DNA of 64,000 bases, taken from NCBI RefSeq assembly GCF_003026475.1, contig NZ_PYMC01000016.1:39376-103375 (forward strand). The letters run 5' to 3'. Shown piece after piece: positions 26,883 through 35,585 of this stretch (its first letter is position 1; the number at the start of each line of letters is the position of its first letter). The notes below the pieces were generated by a model. The model had not been told where the DNA came from. It searched no databases and was given only the letters and a program-made list of their open reading frames with translations. The DNA comes from Photobacterium lipolyticum (GTDB taxonomy: Bacteria; Pseudomonadota; Gammaproteobacteria; Enterobacterales; Vibrionaceae). Made by a program: the position numbers and the translations under genes.

Positions 26883-27709
26883 AGTACTATTTGTCCATCA
26901 AAGACGTGAGCAACAGGGCCTGTCATATACAGTGGCTGCCCTTCTCCGGCCCAGCGAATGTGTAAATCACCACCAGGCAAACACACTTTTACATTTTCAT
27001 CTAATAATCCCTGCACTCGGCCAATTGCCACAGCAGCACAAGCCCCGCTACCACAGGCCTGAGTTTCTCCTGCACCGCGCTCATAGACCCGCAGTTTCAC
27101 TTCATTGGGTGAAATCACCTGCATGAATCCGGCATTCACCCGCTCGGGAAAACGCTCATGGGATTCAACCAGCGGACCCAAGGTTTCCACCGCCGCGGTA
27201 TCAACATCGTCAACAACCGTCACACAATGCGGATTGCCCATACTGACCGCGCCACAAAACAGGGTGCTGTCTCCGGCACGCAAAATATACGTCTTTTCGA
27301 ACTGTTTAGCCCGGAACGGAATTTTACCGGGCTCAAACACCGGCACGCCCATATTGACCGTCACCTGATTATCATTTTCGAGCTTTAACAGCATCTTGCC
27401 GGCTTTAGTACTCACCGCAACATGGTATTTATTGGTAAGCCCCTTCATCCACACAAAACGGGCAAAGCAGCGCGCACCATTGCCGCACTGCTCGACTTCG
27501 CTGCCATCGGCATTGAAAATTCGATAATGAAAGTCGGTTTCAGGATCATAAGGTGGCTCAACCACCAGTAGCTGGTCAAACCCTATCCCACGGTGGCGAT
27601 CCGCTAGTCGCCGGATAGCGTCAGGCGAAAAAAATACATTCTGCGTGACGCAATCCACCACCATAAAGTCATTGCCAAGCCCATGCATTTTTGAAAAATT
27701 AATCTGCAT
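26879..27709 (-). CDS. dapF: Diaminopimelate epimerase
   Basis: A 276-residue cofactor-free epimerase converting LL- to meso-diaminopimelate for lysine and peptidoglycan. Both catalytic cysteines are visible: C in [10 protein letters not shown] and C in [12 protein letters not shown]. The start [19 protein letters not shown] is standard. Overlaps DUF484 by 4 bp and follows lysA by 34 bp, placing two consecutive steps of lysine synthesis together. Confidence 0.97.
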   Translation of the reverse strand: MQINFSKMHGLGNDFMVVDCVTQNVFFSPDAIRRLADRHRGIGFDQLLVVEPPYDPETDFHYRIFNADGSEVEQCGNGARCFARFVWMKGLTNKYHVAVSTKAGKMLLKLENDNQVTVNMGVPVFEPGKIPFRAKQFEKTYILRAGDSTLFCGAVSMGNPHCVTVVDDVDTAAVETLGPLVESHERFPERVNAGFMQVISPNEVKLRVYERGAGETQACGSGACAAVAIGRVQGLLDENVKVCLPGGDLHIRWAGEGQPLYMTGPVAHVFDGQIVL

Positions 27710-27743
27710 GATGTTCCTTATCGTTATGATTTATTCAGTACCG

Positions 27744-28994
27744 CTACGGCAACAGGTGCTCAGACTGCCACAGCTCTACCAGTTTTTCACGCTCGCGCAC
27801 CACATGGGCGGTATTGCCATCAACCATGATCTCTGCGGCGCGTGTACGGGTGTTGTAGTTTGAAGACATCACAAAGCCATAAGCACCGGCAGAGCGGACC
27901 GCCAGAAGATCCCCCGGCTCAAGATTGAGCAAACGTTCTTTACCGATGTAATCGCCCGTTTCACAGATGGGACCAACGAAGTCATACTCGGTGGGTTCAC
28001 CATCGCGCGGGACGACCGGCACGATATCCTGCCACGCCTGATACAAGGTCGGGCGGATCAAATCATTCATCGCAGCATCAACAATGGCGAAATTTTTATG
28101 CTCGGTATGCTTGAGATATTCGACTCTGGTCAGCAATACGCCGGCATTGGCCGCGATAGCACGTCCCGGCTCAAAAATCAGTTCCAGATACTGGTGATCA
28201 GCCAAACGGGATAGCAGCGCAGTCGCATACTCCGACGGCAACGGCGGTTGCTCTTCGTTGTAAGTAACCCCTAAACCACCGCCTACGTCCAGGTGCGCGA
28301 TCTCGATACCGTCAGCTTTCAGGGTATCGATCAGTGCCAGCAGGCGATCAGTGGCATCAATAAACGGCTCAATATCGGTCAGCTGAGAACCGATATGGCA
28401 ATCCATACCGACCACTTCCAGATGCGGGAGGCTATGCGCCAGGCGATAGACTTCGATCGCCCGCTCAAACACGATACCGAATTTATTGTCACGCAATCCG
28501 GTTGAGATATACGGGTGCGTTTTTGCATCCACATCCGGGTTAATACGCAGTGAAATCGGTGCAACAACATCAAGCTCAGCCGCCACCTGGTTTAAACGCG
28601 CCAGTTCAGGTTCAGATTCAACATTGAAACATTTAATGCCTAGCTCCAGCGCCCGTTTCATTTCCACTGCCGTTTTACCGACACCGGAAAAGACCACCTT
28701 CGCCGGATCACCGCCAGCGGCAATGACGCGTTCCAGCTCACCTTGCGAGACAATATCAAAACCTGAACCTAAACGTGCCAGAACGTTCAGTACGCCAAGA
28801 TTGGAGTTGGCTTTAACCGCATAACAAATTAAATGCGGATGGGTGGTGACGGCCTGATCAAACGCTTTCCAGTGACGCTCCAGCGTCGCCCGTGAATACA
28901 CATACAGAGGCGTTCCGTAGCGTTCAGCAAGCTCAGTCAGTGCGATATCTTCTGCCCATAGTTGGCCGTTTGGCTGATAGTTAAAATAATCCAA
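27744..28994 (-). CDS. lysA: Diaminopimelate decarboxylase
   Basis: A 416-residue fold-III PLP enzyme making lysine from meso-diaminopimelate, the last step of the pathway. The PLP lysine is in CYAVKANSN, with HIGSQL, the glycine loop DVGGGLGVTY, EPGRAIAANAG and C-terminal GPICETGDYIGKER. It follows lptM by 111 bp that contain a GTTGCT-rich low-complexity tract, and precedes dapF. Confidence 0.97.
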   Translation of the reverse strand: MDYFNYQPNGQLWAEDIALTELAERYGTPLYVYSRATLERHWKAFDQAVTTHPHLICYAVKANSNLGVLNVLARLGSGFDIVSQGELERVIAAGGDPAKVVFSGVGKTAVEMKRALELGIKCFNVESEPELARLNQVAAELDVVAPISLRINPDVDAKTHPYISTGLRDNKFGIVFERAIEVYRLAHSLPHLEVVGMDCHIGSQLTDIEPFIDATDRLLALIDTLKADGIEIAHLDVGGGLGVTYNEEQPPLPSEYATALLSRLADHQYLELIFEPGRAIAANAGVLLTRVEYLKHTEHKNFAIVDAAMNDLIRPTLYQAWQDIVPVVPRDGEPTEYDFVGPICETGDYIGKERLLNLEPGDLLAVRSAGAYGFVMSSNYNTRTRAAEIMVDGNTAHVVREREKLVELWQSEHLLP

Positions 28995-29019
28995 TGTTGT
29001 CTATTCCCTGTCCGGTTGC

Positions 29020-29105
29020 TGTTGCTATTATAGTTACTGTTGCTGCAGCATTCACTGTTGGTATATGGCTGTTACTGCCATTGGTTGCAATTGTTGTGGC
29101 GGTGA
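29020..29105. repeat. GTTGCT-rich low-complexity tract between lptM and lysA
   Basis: The plus strand is a run of GTTGCTGTT-like units mixed with GTTACT and GTTGGT. It continues the Gln/Pro codon pattern of the lptM tail on the minus strand. Confidence 0.6.
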
Positions 29106-29222
29106 CTACGGTTGTTGCTCTTGCTGCTGTGAGTCGTCCGGCATATAGAGCGCGCCACTCTGACCACAGCCGGTTAAGGCTAATACACCCATAACTAAAA
29201 TTGCTAATAAACCTTTTCGCAT
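29106..29222 (-). CDS. lptM: LPS-assembly lipoprotein LptM (YifL), short form
   Basis: A 38-residue lipoprotein. The N-terminus is MRKGLLAILVMGVLALTGC, a lipoprotein signal with lipidated C19, followed by the LptM signature GQSGALYMP and a Gln-rich tail. LptM stabilises the LptD-LptE outer-membrane complex and helps its oxidative maturation. Its location directly upstream of lysA/dapF and divergent from cyaY is as in other gammaproteobacteria. The frame stays Gln/Pro-rich for 17 codons after the TAG, suggesting that the stop is a recent CAG-to-TAG change in a longer tail. Confidence 0.9.
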   Translation of the reverse strand: MRKGLLAILVMGVLALTGCGQSGALYMPDDSQQQEQQP

Positions 29223-29229
29223 CTTGATA

Positions 29230-29248
29230 GCCAGTGATTATCATTTCA
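29230..29248. promoter_or_regulatory. Fur-like box between lptM and cyaY
   Basis: On the minus strand AATGATAATCACT matches the core of the Fur consensus at 12 of 13 positions (about 13 of 19 overall). It is 51 bp upstream of cyaY and 7 bp upstream of lptM. Confidence 0.4.
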
Positions 29249-29299
29249 ATGCCCTCTATAATCGCACCAACAATAGGAAAAGCAATAGGACGTAATGGG

Positions 29300-29611
29300 A
29301 TGAATGACACTGAATTTCATAAGTTAGTCGATCAAGCACTAATGATTATCGAAGAAGGCATCGATGAATCCGGTGCGGATATTGAGTATGAAACTACGGG
29401 CAATGTATTGACCCTGGAATTTGAAAACCGCAGCCAAATCGTCATTAACCGTCAGGAGCCCCTGCATGAACTGTGGCTGGCATCGAAATCAGGTGGCTAT
29501 CATTTCAAATATCAGAATGATGAGTGGCGCTGCACTCGCAGTGGCGAAGAATTTTTTGCGGTAGTTAAACGTGAGTGTTCGGTGCATGCTGGCGAACAGG
29601 TCGATTGGTAA
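29300..29611 (+). CDS. cyaY: Frataxin-like iron-binding protein CyaY
   Basis: A 103-residue protein that binds iron and regulates Fe-S cluster assembly through IscS. The acidic first helix (EFHKLVDQALMIIEEGIDESGADIEYE) supplies the iron-binding surface and the sheet GNVLTLEF...QIVINRQEPLHELWLASKSGGYHF is diagnostic. The ATG at 29300 fits the family start; a frame from 29234 is longer but unconserved. It is divergent from lptM and convergent with cyaA, the standard arrangement, with a terminator after it. Confidence 0.96.
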   Translation: MNDTEFHKLVDQALMIIEEGIDESGADIEYETTGNVLTLEFENRSQIVINRQEPLHELWLASKSGGYHFKYQNDEWRCTRSGEEFFAVVKRECSVHAGEQVDW

Positions 29612-29635
29612 GCAATAGAGCAGCGAGATTCGAGG

Positions 29636-29671
29636 GACGAGTAACGAGAATCTGGTTACTCGTCTCTTTTA
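29636..29671 (+). terminator. Terminator of cyaY
   Basis: GACGAGTAAC / GTTACTCGTC is a perfect 10-bp stem with a 9-nt loop followed by TCTTTTATC. Its 3' tail runs into the cyaA stop codon. Confidence 0.85.
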
Positions 29672-32233
29672 TCGCGGTGACAACGACACCATGTTTAACG
29701 GCGTTTCAGCCGACGGGCGACGCTGGGTCTGCTGGCCGCTCTTAAATGGGATCACCTGTAAATCACCCGCTTCGGTACGCACAATATCGTAAAACTGCGG
29801 CAAGTTAAAATTGATAAAGTGAGCACTGTAGCTGAAACGATCCTGCGCGGAGGTGTAAAAACGGTTCACTCCATGCACCATTTCGTCTTTATCACCATTA
29901 CACTGGCGATACACTTCGATGCGGTTGGTTTCATCGAGAATATAAATATTGTAACCCTGCTCGCTGTCTTCAAAGAAAAACTGGATCAAGCCCTCACTGG
30001 CGTAAGCATCAACAATTTCCGGTGGGTGTGGCTCATCCGTCTTACCCATCACCAGATTTGGCGTACCCGTTAGCTTATTGGTCGAGATACAGCTGTAAAA
30101 ATCAACCGAGTTTTCCAGTTTCTGTACAGACACACCGCGACGCTCAAAAAACAAACCATGAGTCTGCTCGCCAATACGGATTGCTTTAAAACGACGGCGT
30201 TTCTCTTGTTCTACCGGCTTCAGGCGCATCTCGATACACTCGGCCACCAGTTGATACACCAGATTACGGATCAAACCGCGCATGTGCTTGCTGTAACAGA
30301 AGACATCCACTGACTCCGGTGGAATTGCATCCTGGTGCATTTTACCTAATACGGTTTTCAAGGCATCAAGCATTGCACTCTCGCCACTGAAGTTCAGGGT
30401 ACGTACTTCATTCCACGAGTTGCGGTAAACCAAATCGACACTGCCAACCAAACACTTCTGCTCAGGCCCATAGCTGAAAATATCGGTGTGTTTGAAGTCA
30501 AACCGCACCGAGCGGTCCTTTAATTCCGTGGTCGGGTCATTTTCCAGATTAATAAACAGACCCAGCTGACGAATTTCACACGGGCTGGATAAGGCTTGCA
30601 GGCCAGGTTGCGGACGACGGATTGGGAAGGTATTGCGAATATCGCTCACCAGCTGGTACAGCTTATCAATATCCATATCCGTATCACGCACGACATTGTG
30701 CAGACAGGTCGATTCCGTCAGCAATCCATTGAAATATGACCAGGCCACCAGCTTACTTAAGTAGCGGTTATGCTCCAGCGATGGCTGGCCCAAAATGGCA
30801 TACGGATCGAGAGGTTGCTTATAAAGATACCAGCCAGCGGTATTAGTACGTCCGGCCGGCACCTGGATCAGGGTCAAATCAGGTTCATGCAAATCCGGAG
30901 AAATCTGCGGATTAAGCAGCGTCACCTTACCCGGCAACACCTCAAACGCAGCATATAACTTACGGGCCAGAATACTGATATCTTCCGGGCTAATTGCAGA
31001 AGTGATGTTATTACGGCGGGCAAAACGGATCAGGTTACGGTAACTCAGCATCAACGCATCAAGCAGTTCATTGTGCGCCCGTTTCACCTGTCCCACTTTC
31101 CAGTTACGGCGATTATCCAGCTCAGACAGGACTTCCGGCGACCACTGCCACTCAGTCGTTAACTGCTCCAGCACCCGGCGACGCCATGGCACGGAACCTG
31201 ATGACGGTGCACGGGTCAGCTTTTCATGGGTTTTGAGATAAAAACAACGACGTACCAAATCAAGCCGACGGTGATCGTTAATTCGCTCCAGGTAACGAGT
31301 CACCTTATCCAGCATCAGATAATAAGCATCCAGGCCATACTCATTCTGCTCTTCCGAGAAGAAACGGCGTTTACCATCAACACTTAATAACTGGGTATGC
31401 GGATATTCCCATGAATAGGCTTCCAGCAAGATAGCCTTCAGCACCGATTTATACGGCGAGTCGATACTTTTATACAGCTGCCATAAACTGGAACCAAAAT
31501 ACTCTTCAGCAGGAATGCGGGTTAAGCCGCCAAAATCAATCCACTCATCACGACGAATATGCCCGGCAGAATCCAGATACTCAACATATTCGTCGTAACA
31601 CTCTTCCATTTCCGGCGGCACCATAAACCACAGCAATCGCTGGCCGGCTAAGTGCACTGCAGAACGGTAAAACTCGTCAAGCAGCAGCAAGTGCTGGCTT
31701 GAACCACAGTTATCACCGGTCATTGCTTCGGAAAAGTTATCACGGAAACGATTCTCATCGATCAGGAAAAAGTTCGCTTCAACGCCCTGAGCCATCGCCC
31801 ATTCGGATACTAAGGAACATTTACTCTCCAGCACATCACGCGCTTCGGCAGGAAGGTCGGTACGGATACAGACCCAGATATCGAGATCGCTGGTCAAACT
31901 TTGCCCTAATGATGACGTGCTGCCCATAGCATAAAGACCAGTTATCGGGCACTGGGTGTCAACCCATTGGGGTTGAGTAATCGTGCATTGTGCAGTTAAG
32001 CCGCAACTATCGATAAACTGTTGCTGCTGATCCGAAATAGCAAATGCCGCAATGCCCTGAGGGACCTCCTGATCAAGGTATCCAGGTATTGCCGGATGAT
32101 TGTAATGAAGTAAGACAGAGACCAGCTCAAACACCTGGCCAGACTGCATATTCATTGCAGCGAGTGCACGATCAATACGAAGCTGATTATGTGCATCCAG
32201 TCTACTTTTTAGCGTCTTGATATAATTATGCAA
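29669..32233 (-). CDS. cyaA: Class I adenylate cyclase, TTG start
   Basis: An 854-residue cytosolic enzyme producing cAMP, which CRP uses to control carbon utilisation. The N-terminal catalytic half shows the nucleotidyltransferase motif MGSTSSLGQSLTSDLDIW; the C-terminal half is the regulatory part that senses PTS state. I place the start at the TTG at 32233: GGAAGAG lies just upstream and the N-terminus (start)-HNYIKTLKSRLDAHNQ aligns without offset to E. coli CyaA, which also starts with UUG. A second TTG at 32272 is in frame. A perfect CRP palindrome lies upstream, consistent with feedback. Confidence 0.95.
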   Translation of the reverse strand: MHNYIKTLKSRLDAHNQLRIDRALAAMNMQSGQVFELVSVLLHYNHPAIPGYLDQEVPQGIAAFAISDQQQQFIDSCGLTAQCTITQPQWVDTQCPITGLYAMGSTSSLGQSLTSDLDIWVCIRTDLPAEARDVLESKCSLVSEWAMAQGVEANFFLIDENRFRDNFSEAMTGDNCGSSQHLLLLDEFYRSAVHLAGQRLLWFMVPPEMEECYDEYVEYLDSAGHIRRDEWIDFGGLTRIPAEEYFGSSLWQLYKSIDSPYKSVLKAILLEAYSWEYPHTQLLSVDGKRRFFSEEQNEYGLDAYYLMLDKVTRYLERINDHRRLDLVRRCFYLKTHEKLTRAPSSGSVPWRRRVLEQLTTEWQWSPEVLSELDNRRNWKVGQVKRAHNELLDALMLSYRNLIRFARRNNITSAISPEDISILARKLYAAFEVLPGKVTLLNPQISPDLHEPDLTLIQVPAGRTNTAGWYLYKQPLDPYAILGQPSLEHNRYLSKLVAWSYFNGLLTESTCLHNVVRDTDMDIDKLYQLVSDIRNTFPIRRPQPGLQALSSPCEIRQLGLFINLENDPTTELKDRSVRFDFKHTDIFSYGPEQKCLVGSVDLVYRNSWNEVRTLNFSGESAMLDALKTVLGKMHQDAIPPESVDVFCYSKHMRGLIRNLVYQLVAECIEMRLKPVEQEKRRRFKAIRIGEQTHGLFFERRGVSVQKLENSVDFYSCISTNKLTGTPNLVMGKTDEPHPPEIVDAYASEGLIQFFFEDSEQGYNIYILDETNRIEVYRQCNGDKDEMVHGVNRFYTSAQDRFSYSAHFINFNLPQFYDIVRTEAGDLQVIPFKSGQQTQRRPSAETPLNMVSLSPR

Positions 32234-32486
32234 ATTACTCTTCCAAGAGCTGCCGGCGTCAAAGCGGCCCAAAAACTATCATTATTAGTGTAGTTATTGT
32301 TCTACACGGGAGCAAAAACGTGATCAATGTAACACTTCTTGCATTGGCCGTAAAGTTTATGAGGATTTATGACAGGTTATGAATAGTAGTTCTACCGCTG
32401 AGGCTCTTCCCTAGTCCTCCCCTCAAGCTAGTACAATCTGGCCAAACCGCCAGTTACTATATTGCAACAACTCTATCACATAAAAC

Positions 32487-32508
32487 TAATGTGAGAAGTA
32501 TCACATTA
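32487..32508. promoter_or_regulatory. Perfect CRP palindrome between cyaA and hemC
   Basis: TAATGTGA-GAAGTA-TCACATTA is a perfect TGTGA-N6-TCACA site with extended symmetry. It is 254 bp upstream of cyaA and 120 bp upstream of hemC. The rest of the 394-bp spacer has no gene. Confidence 0.85.
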
Positions 32509-32627
32509 ATTACATTACAATTCAAGACAATACCGCTTCACCGCACTGACGATAACAAGTGAATTATCATCGCAGCACAGGAGTGGTAGGATTAGCCAAA
32601 AGAAAGCCTATTTATGGACCTTATTCT

Positions 32628-33563
32628 ATGACCGATAAACCGATCCGAATTGCGACCCGCAAAAGTCCGCTGGCCATGTGGCAAGCTGAATTTGTACAAA
32701 AGGCGCTGGAACAGGCGCATCCCGGCTTAGTCGTTGAACTGGTGCCTATGGTCACCAAAGGAGACGTGATCCTGGATACGCCTCTGGCCAAAGTAGGTGG
32801 CAAAGGTCTGTTTGTGAAAGAGCTGGAAGTAGCAATGCTCGAAGGCCGCGCCGATATCGCCGTCCATTCAATGAAAGATGTGCCGGTTGATTTTCCTGAA
32901 GGTCTGGGGCTGGTCACCATCTGCGAACGAGAAGACCCGCGCGATGCCTTTGTGTCGAACCATTACCTCAGTATTGATGAATTACCGGCCGGTGCCATTG
33001 TCGGTACATCCAGCCTGCGTCGCCAGTGCCAGTTACGTGCCCAGCGCCCAGATCTGGTGATTAAAGATCTGCGCGGCAACGTGAATACTCGCCTGCGCAA
33101 GCTTGATGAAGGCGAATATGATGCCATTATCCTTGCTTGTGCCGGACTGATGCGTTTAAAGATGGAAGATCGTATTCGCGCCGCCATTGCCCCGGAAGTC
33201 AGCCTGCCCGCGGTAGGCCAGGGTGCAGTGGGTATTGAGTGCCGTCTTGACGATCAGCGTGTTCGGGGCCTGCTTGAATCACTAAACCACAGTGAAACCG
33301 CCACCCGGGTACTCTGCGAACGTGCAATGAACAATCGCCTGCAAGGGGGTTGCCAGGTACCAATCGGCAGTTACTCTGAACTGCAGGGCGATCAGATCTG
33401 GTTACGTGCGCTGGTAGGTGAACCTAATGGCAGCAAGATTGTTTGCGGTGAAGTCACGGGGCCGGCAGCTGATGCAGAGAAACTTGGAACTCAACTTGCT
33501 GACCAACTGCTTGCTGATGGTGCAAAAGAGATCCTGGATAAACTTTACGGCAACGCTTCTTAA
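32628..33563 (+). CDS. hemC: Hydroxymethylbilane synthase
   Basis: A 311-residue enzyme that joins four porphobilinogen units into hydroxymethylbilane on a covalently bound dipyrromethane cofactor. The cofactor cysteine is C242 in [10 protein letters not shown]; the catalytic aspartate lies in the VHSMKDVP segment and [10 protein letters not shown] opens the protein. The ATG at 32628 gives the standard N-terminus; the frame from 32559 adds 23 unconserved residues. First gene of hemCDXY, coupled to hemD by TAATG. Confidence 0.97.
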   Translation: MTDKPIRIATRKSPLAMWQAEFVQKALEQAHPGLVVELVPMVTKGDVILDTPLAKVGGKGLFVKELEVAMLEGRADIAVHSMKDVPVDFPEGLGLVTICEREDPRDAFVSNHYLSIDELPAGAIVGTSSLRRQCQLRAQRPDLVIKDLRGNVNTRLRKLDEGEYDAIILACAGLMRLKMEDRIRAAIAPEVSLPAVGQGAVGIECRLDDQRVRGLLESLNHSETATRVLCERAMNNRLQGGCQVPIGSYSELQGDQIWLRALVGEPNGSKIVCGEVTGPAADAEKLGTQLADQLLADGAKEILDKLYGNAS

Positions 33564-34318
33564 TGACCATATTGATCACCCGCCCGGCACCAGAATGCCA
33601 TAAGCTCACCCGACAGCTAAATGCCGCGGGGATCAATGCTATCGCCCAACCCCTATTCACAATCGAGGCAGGAAGAGAGCTTCCAGCCCTCATTTCTCAC
33701 CTAAATATGCTGAAAAACGATGATTTTCTGATTGCCGTCAGTGACCATGCAGTTAATTTGGCTCACAATTACTTGATGTCACAAGGTGCCAGCTGGCCAA
33801 AAAACGTGCATTATATGGCTGTTGGGCATAAAACCGCCGCTGCGCTGGCAGCAGCAACCCGTCAGAGGGTCATCACTCCACCTACGCGTTGTGATAGTGA
33901 AGGTCTGCTCGCACTGCCGGAACTCAAGCAGGTCAGCGGTCGTCAGGTCGTGATATTGCGGGGAAATGGCGGACGCGAGCTGATCTACCAGACGCTGCTC
34001 CAACGCAACGCAACGGTAAGTTATTGTGAAACCTACCAGCGTTGTTGGCTGGCGTTAGATGGAGAAAGCCTGTGCCAAACATGGCAAGCGCAGCAGGTAT
34101 CAGCCCTGGTCGTAACCAGTGGTGAACAACTGACGCAGTTATCAGGTCTGATACCAGAGCAAGACTTGGCTTGGTTTCTTCAATGCCACCTTTTCGTACC
34201 AAGCCAACGTATCGCAGATCAAGCTAATGAGCTTGGTTTTGAAAAAATTTCCACCGTGGGCAGTGCTGCTAATACCGCACTCTTCACGTTCCTGAGTAAG
34301 ATAGGCACGATGGGATAA
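33563..34318 (+). CDS. hemD: Uroporphyrinogen-III synthase
   Basis: A 251-residue enzyme that closes hydroxymethylbilane to uroporphyrinogen III with inversion of ring D. The family is weakly conserved; recognisable parts are ILITRPAPECHKLTRQLNAAGI at the start, the FLIAVSDHAV segment, QVVILRGNGGRELI and a C-terminal FVPSQRIADQANELGF. It overlaps hemC by one base and precedes hemX by 4 bp, which confirms the assignment. Confidence 0.92.
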   Translation: MTILITRPAPECHKLTRQLNAAGINAIAQPLFTIEAGRELPALISHLNMLKNDDFLIAVSDHAVNLAHNYLMSQGASWPKNVHYMAVGHKTAAALAAATRQRVITPPTRCDSEGLLALPELKQVSGRQVVILRGNGGRELIYQTLLQRNATVSYCETYQRCWLALDGESLCQTWQAQQVSALVVTSGEQLTQLSGLIPEQDLAWFLQCHLFVPSQRIADQANELGFEKISTVGSAANTALFTFLSKIGTMG

Positions 34319-34322
34319 TCGG

Positions 34323-35585
34323 ATGACTGACAAAAAAACCAATAATGAAAACCCTGCAGATAACAACCTATCAGCAGCGTCAAGTAACACAAACAAACCA
34401 GGTCGTTCAAGTGCAAAAGCACAATCACCTGATTCTTCAGCCCCAAAAGAAGCGGCTAAAACTGAGGCGAACAAAACAACCTCAACAGCTTCTTCACAGG
34501 CGACCACTTCAACAGCAACACCACCAAAAACAGCGGCCGCCAAGCCTGCCTCTCAACCGGCAGAAAAGAAAAGTGGCAGCAAGACCGGCGCCATTGCAAT
34601 CGCATTGGTGATAGCTCTGGGAGCTGGCCTTTATTACCACGGCCATCAGCAAGGTGTGGCGCAGGAAGCGAGAATTACCGCGCTACAAGAACAGCTGACA
34701 GGTATGCAGACTCGCCTGAGCGAAAACCAGAAAGAAACGCTGGGTCAGGTTGACCAGAGCCTGCAGCGTACCCAAGTGACCATTGCCCAGCAAGACAAAT
34801 CAATCACGGGTCTGCAACTGGCACTGGCTGAAATGAAAGGCCGTCGCCCTAACGACTGGCTGTTAGCCGAAGCCGACTACCTGATCAAAATGGCCGGGCG
34901 CAAGTTGTGGCTAGAGCACGATGCTGTCAGCGCCACGATTTTACTGGAATCTGCCGATCACCGTATCGCAGAGCTGAATGATCCGAGCCTGACCTCCGTA
35001 CGTAAGGCCATGAATGACGACATCACGGCGCTGAAGGCGGTTGCCCGTATTGACCGCGACGGTCTGGTATTACGCCTGGCCAGCCTGCAGGAACAAGTCG
35101 CCAACCTGCCTCTTGCGAATGCCATCATACCGGAAGCAGAAGCGGTTAAAGAAGAGACAGTATCAACATCAGTGGATGACTGGAAAGATAACCTGATGAC
35201 ATCGCTTAAAAATTTCAGCGATCACTTCATCACTTACCGCCACCGTGACGGTAGTGTGATCCCGCTGCTATCGCCGAAACAAGACTTTTATCTGCAGGAA
35301 AACATCAAATCCAAGCTGGAAACGGCAATCCGCTCGGTATATCGCGAGCAAGGCGAGCTATACAGCAAGTCTCTGTTGATGGCGAAAGAGTGGGCCGAGC
35401 AGTTCTACAACCTTGACGAACCAGCAACCCAGAGTTTCATTAACGTGCTGGATCAGCTGGCGAAAGAAAACATTGAAGCCAGCTATCCGGACAAGCTGAA
35501 ATCACAAATTCTTATCACCGACGTGATCAGTGAACGCCTGCGTAACCAGGTAAAACCGCTTAGCACCGAGGAGGATCCGGCATGA
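34323..35585 (+). CDS. hemX: HemX-family membrane protein
   Basis: A 420-residue protein of the HemX family, long annotated as a uroporphyrinogen methyltransferase without good proof. The first 85 residues are Ser/Thr/Ala/Lys/Pro-rich and disordered, followed by one membrane helix (about 93-112, GAIAIALVIALGAGLYYHG), a coiled coil (about 115-175) and a conserved periplasmic domain with GRRPNDWLLAEADYLIKMA. It overlaps hemY by 4 bp. A structural or scaffolding role for haem synthesis at the membrane is inferred. Confidence 0.9.
   Translation: MTDKKTNNENPADNNLSAASSNTNKPGRSSAKAQSPDSSAPKEAAKTEANKTTSTASSQATTSTATPPKTAAAKPASQPAEKKSGSKTGAIAIALVIALGAGLYYHGHQQGVAQEARITALQEQLTGMQTRLSENQKETLGQVDQSLQRTQVTIAQQDKSITGLQLALAEMKGRRPNDWLLAEADYLIKMAGRKLWLEHDAVSATILLESADHRIAELNDPSLTSVRKAMNDDITALKAVARIDRDGLVLRLASLQEQVANLPLANAIIPEAEAVKEETVSTSVDDWKDNLMTSLKNFSDHFITYRHRDGSVIPLLSPKQDFYLQENIKSKLETAIRSVYREQGELYSKSLLMAKEWAEQFYNLDEPATQSFINVLDQLAKENIEASYPDKLKSQILITDVISERLRNQVKPLSTEEDPA

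Noticed and set aside
28994..29194. Hydrophobic 66-residue plus-strand frame opposite lptM
   Set aside because: It is a product of the GTTGCT-rich tract (Val/Ala codons) and lies antisense to lptM, which has a clear lipobox.
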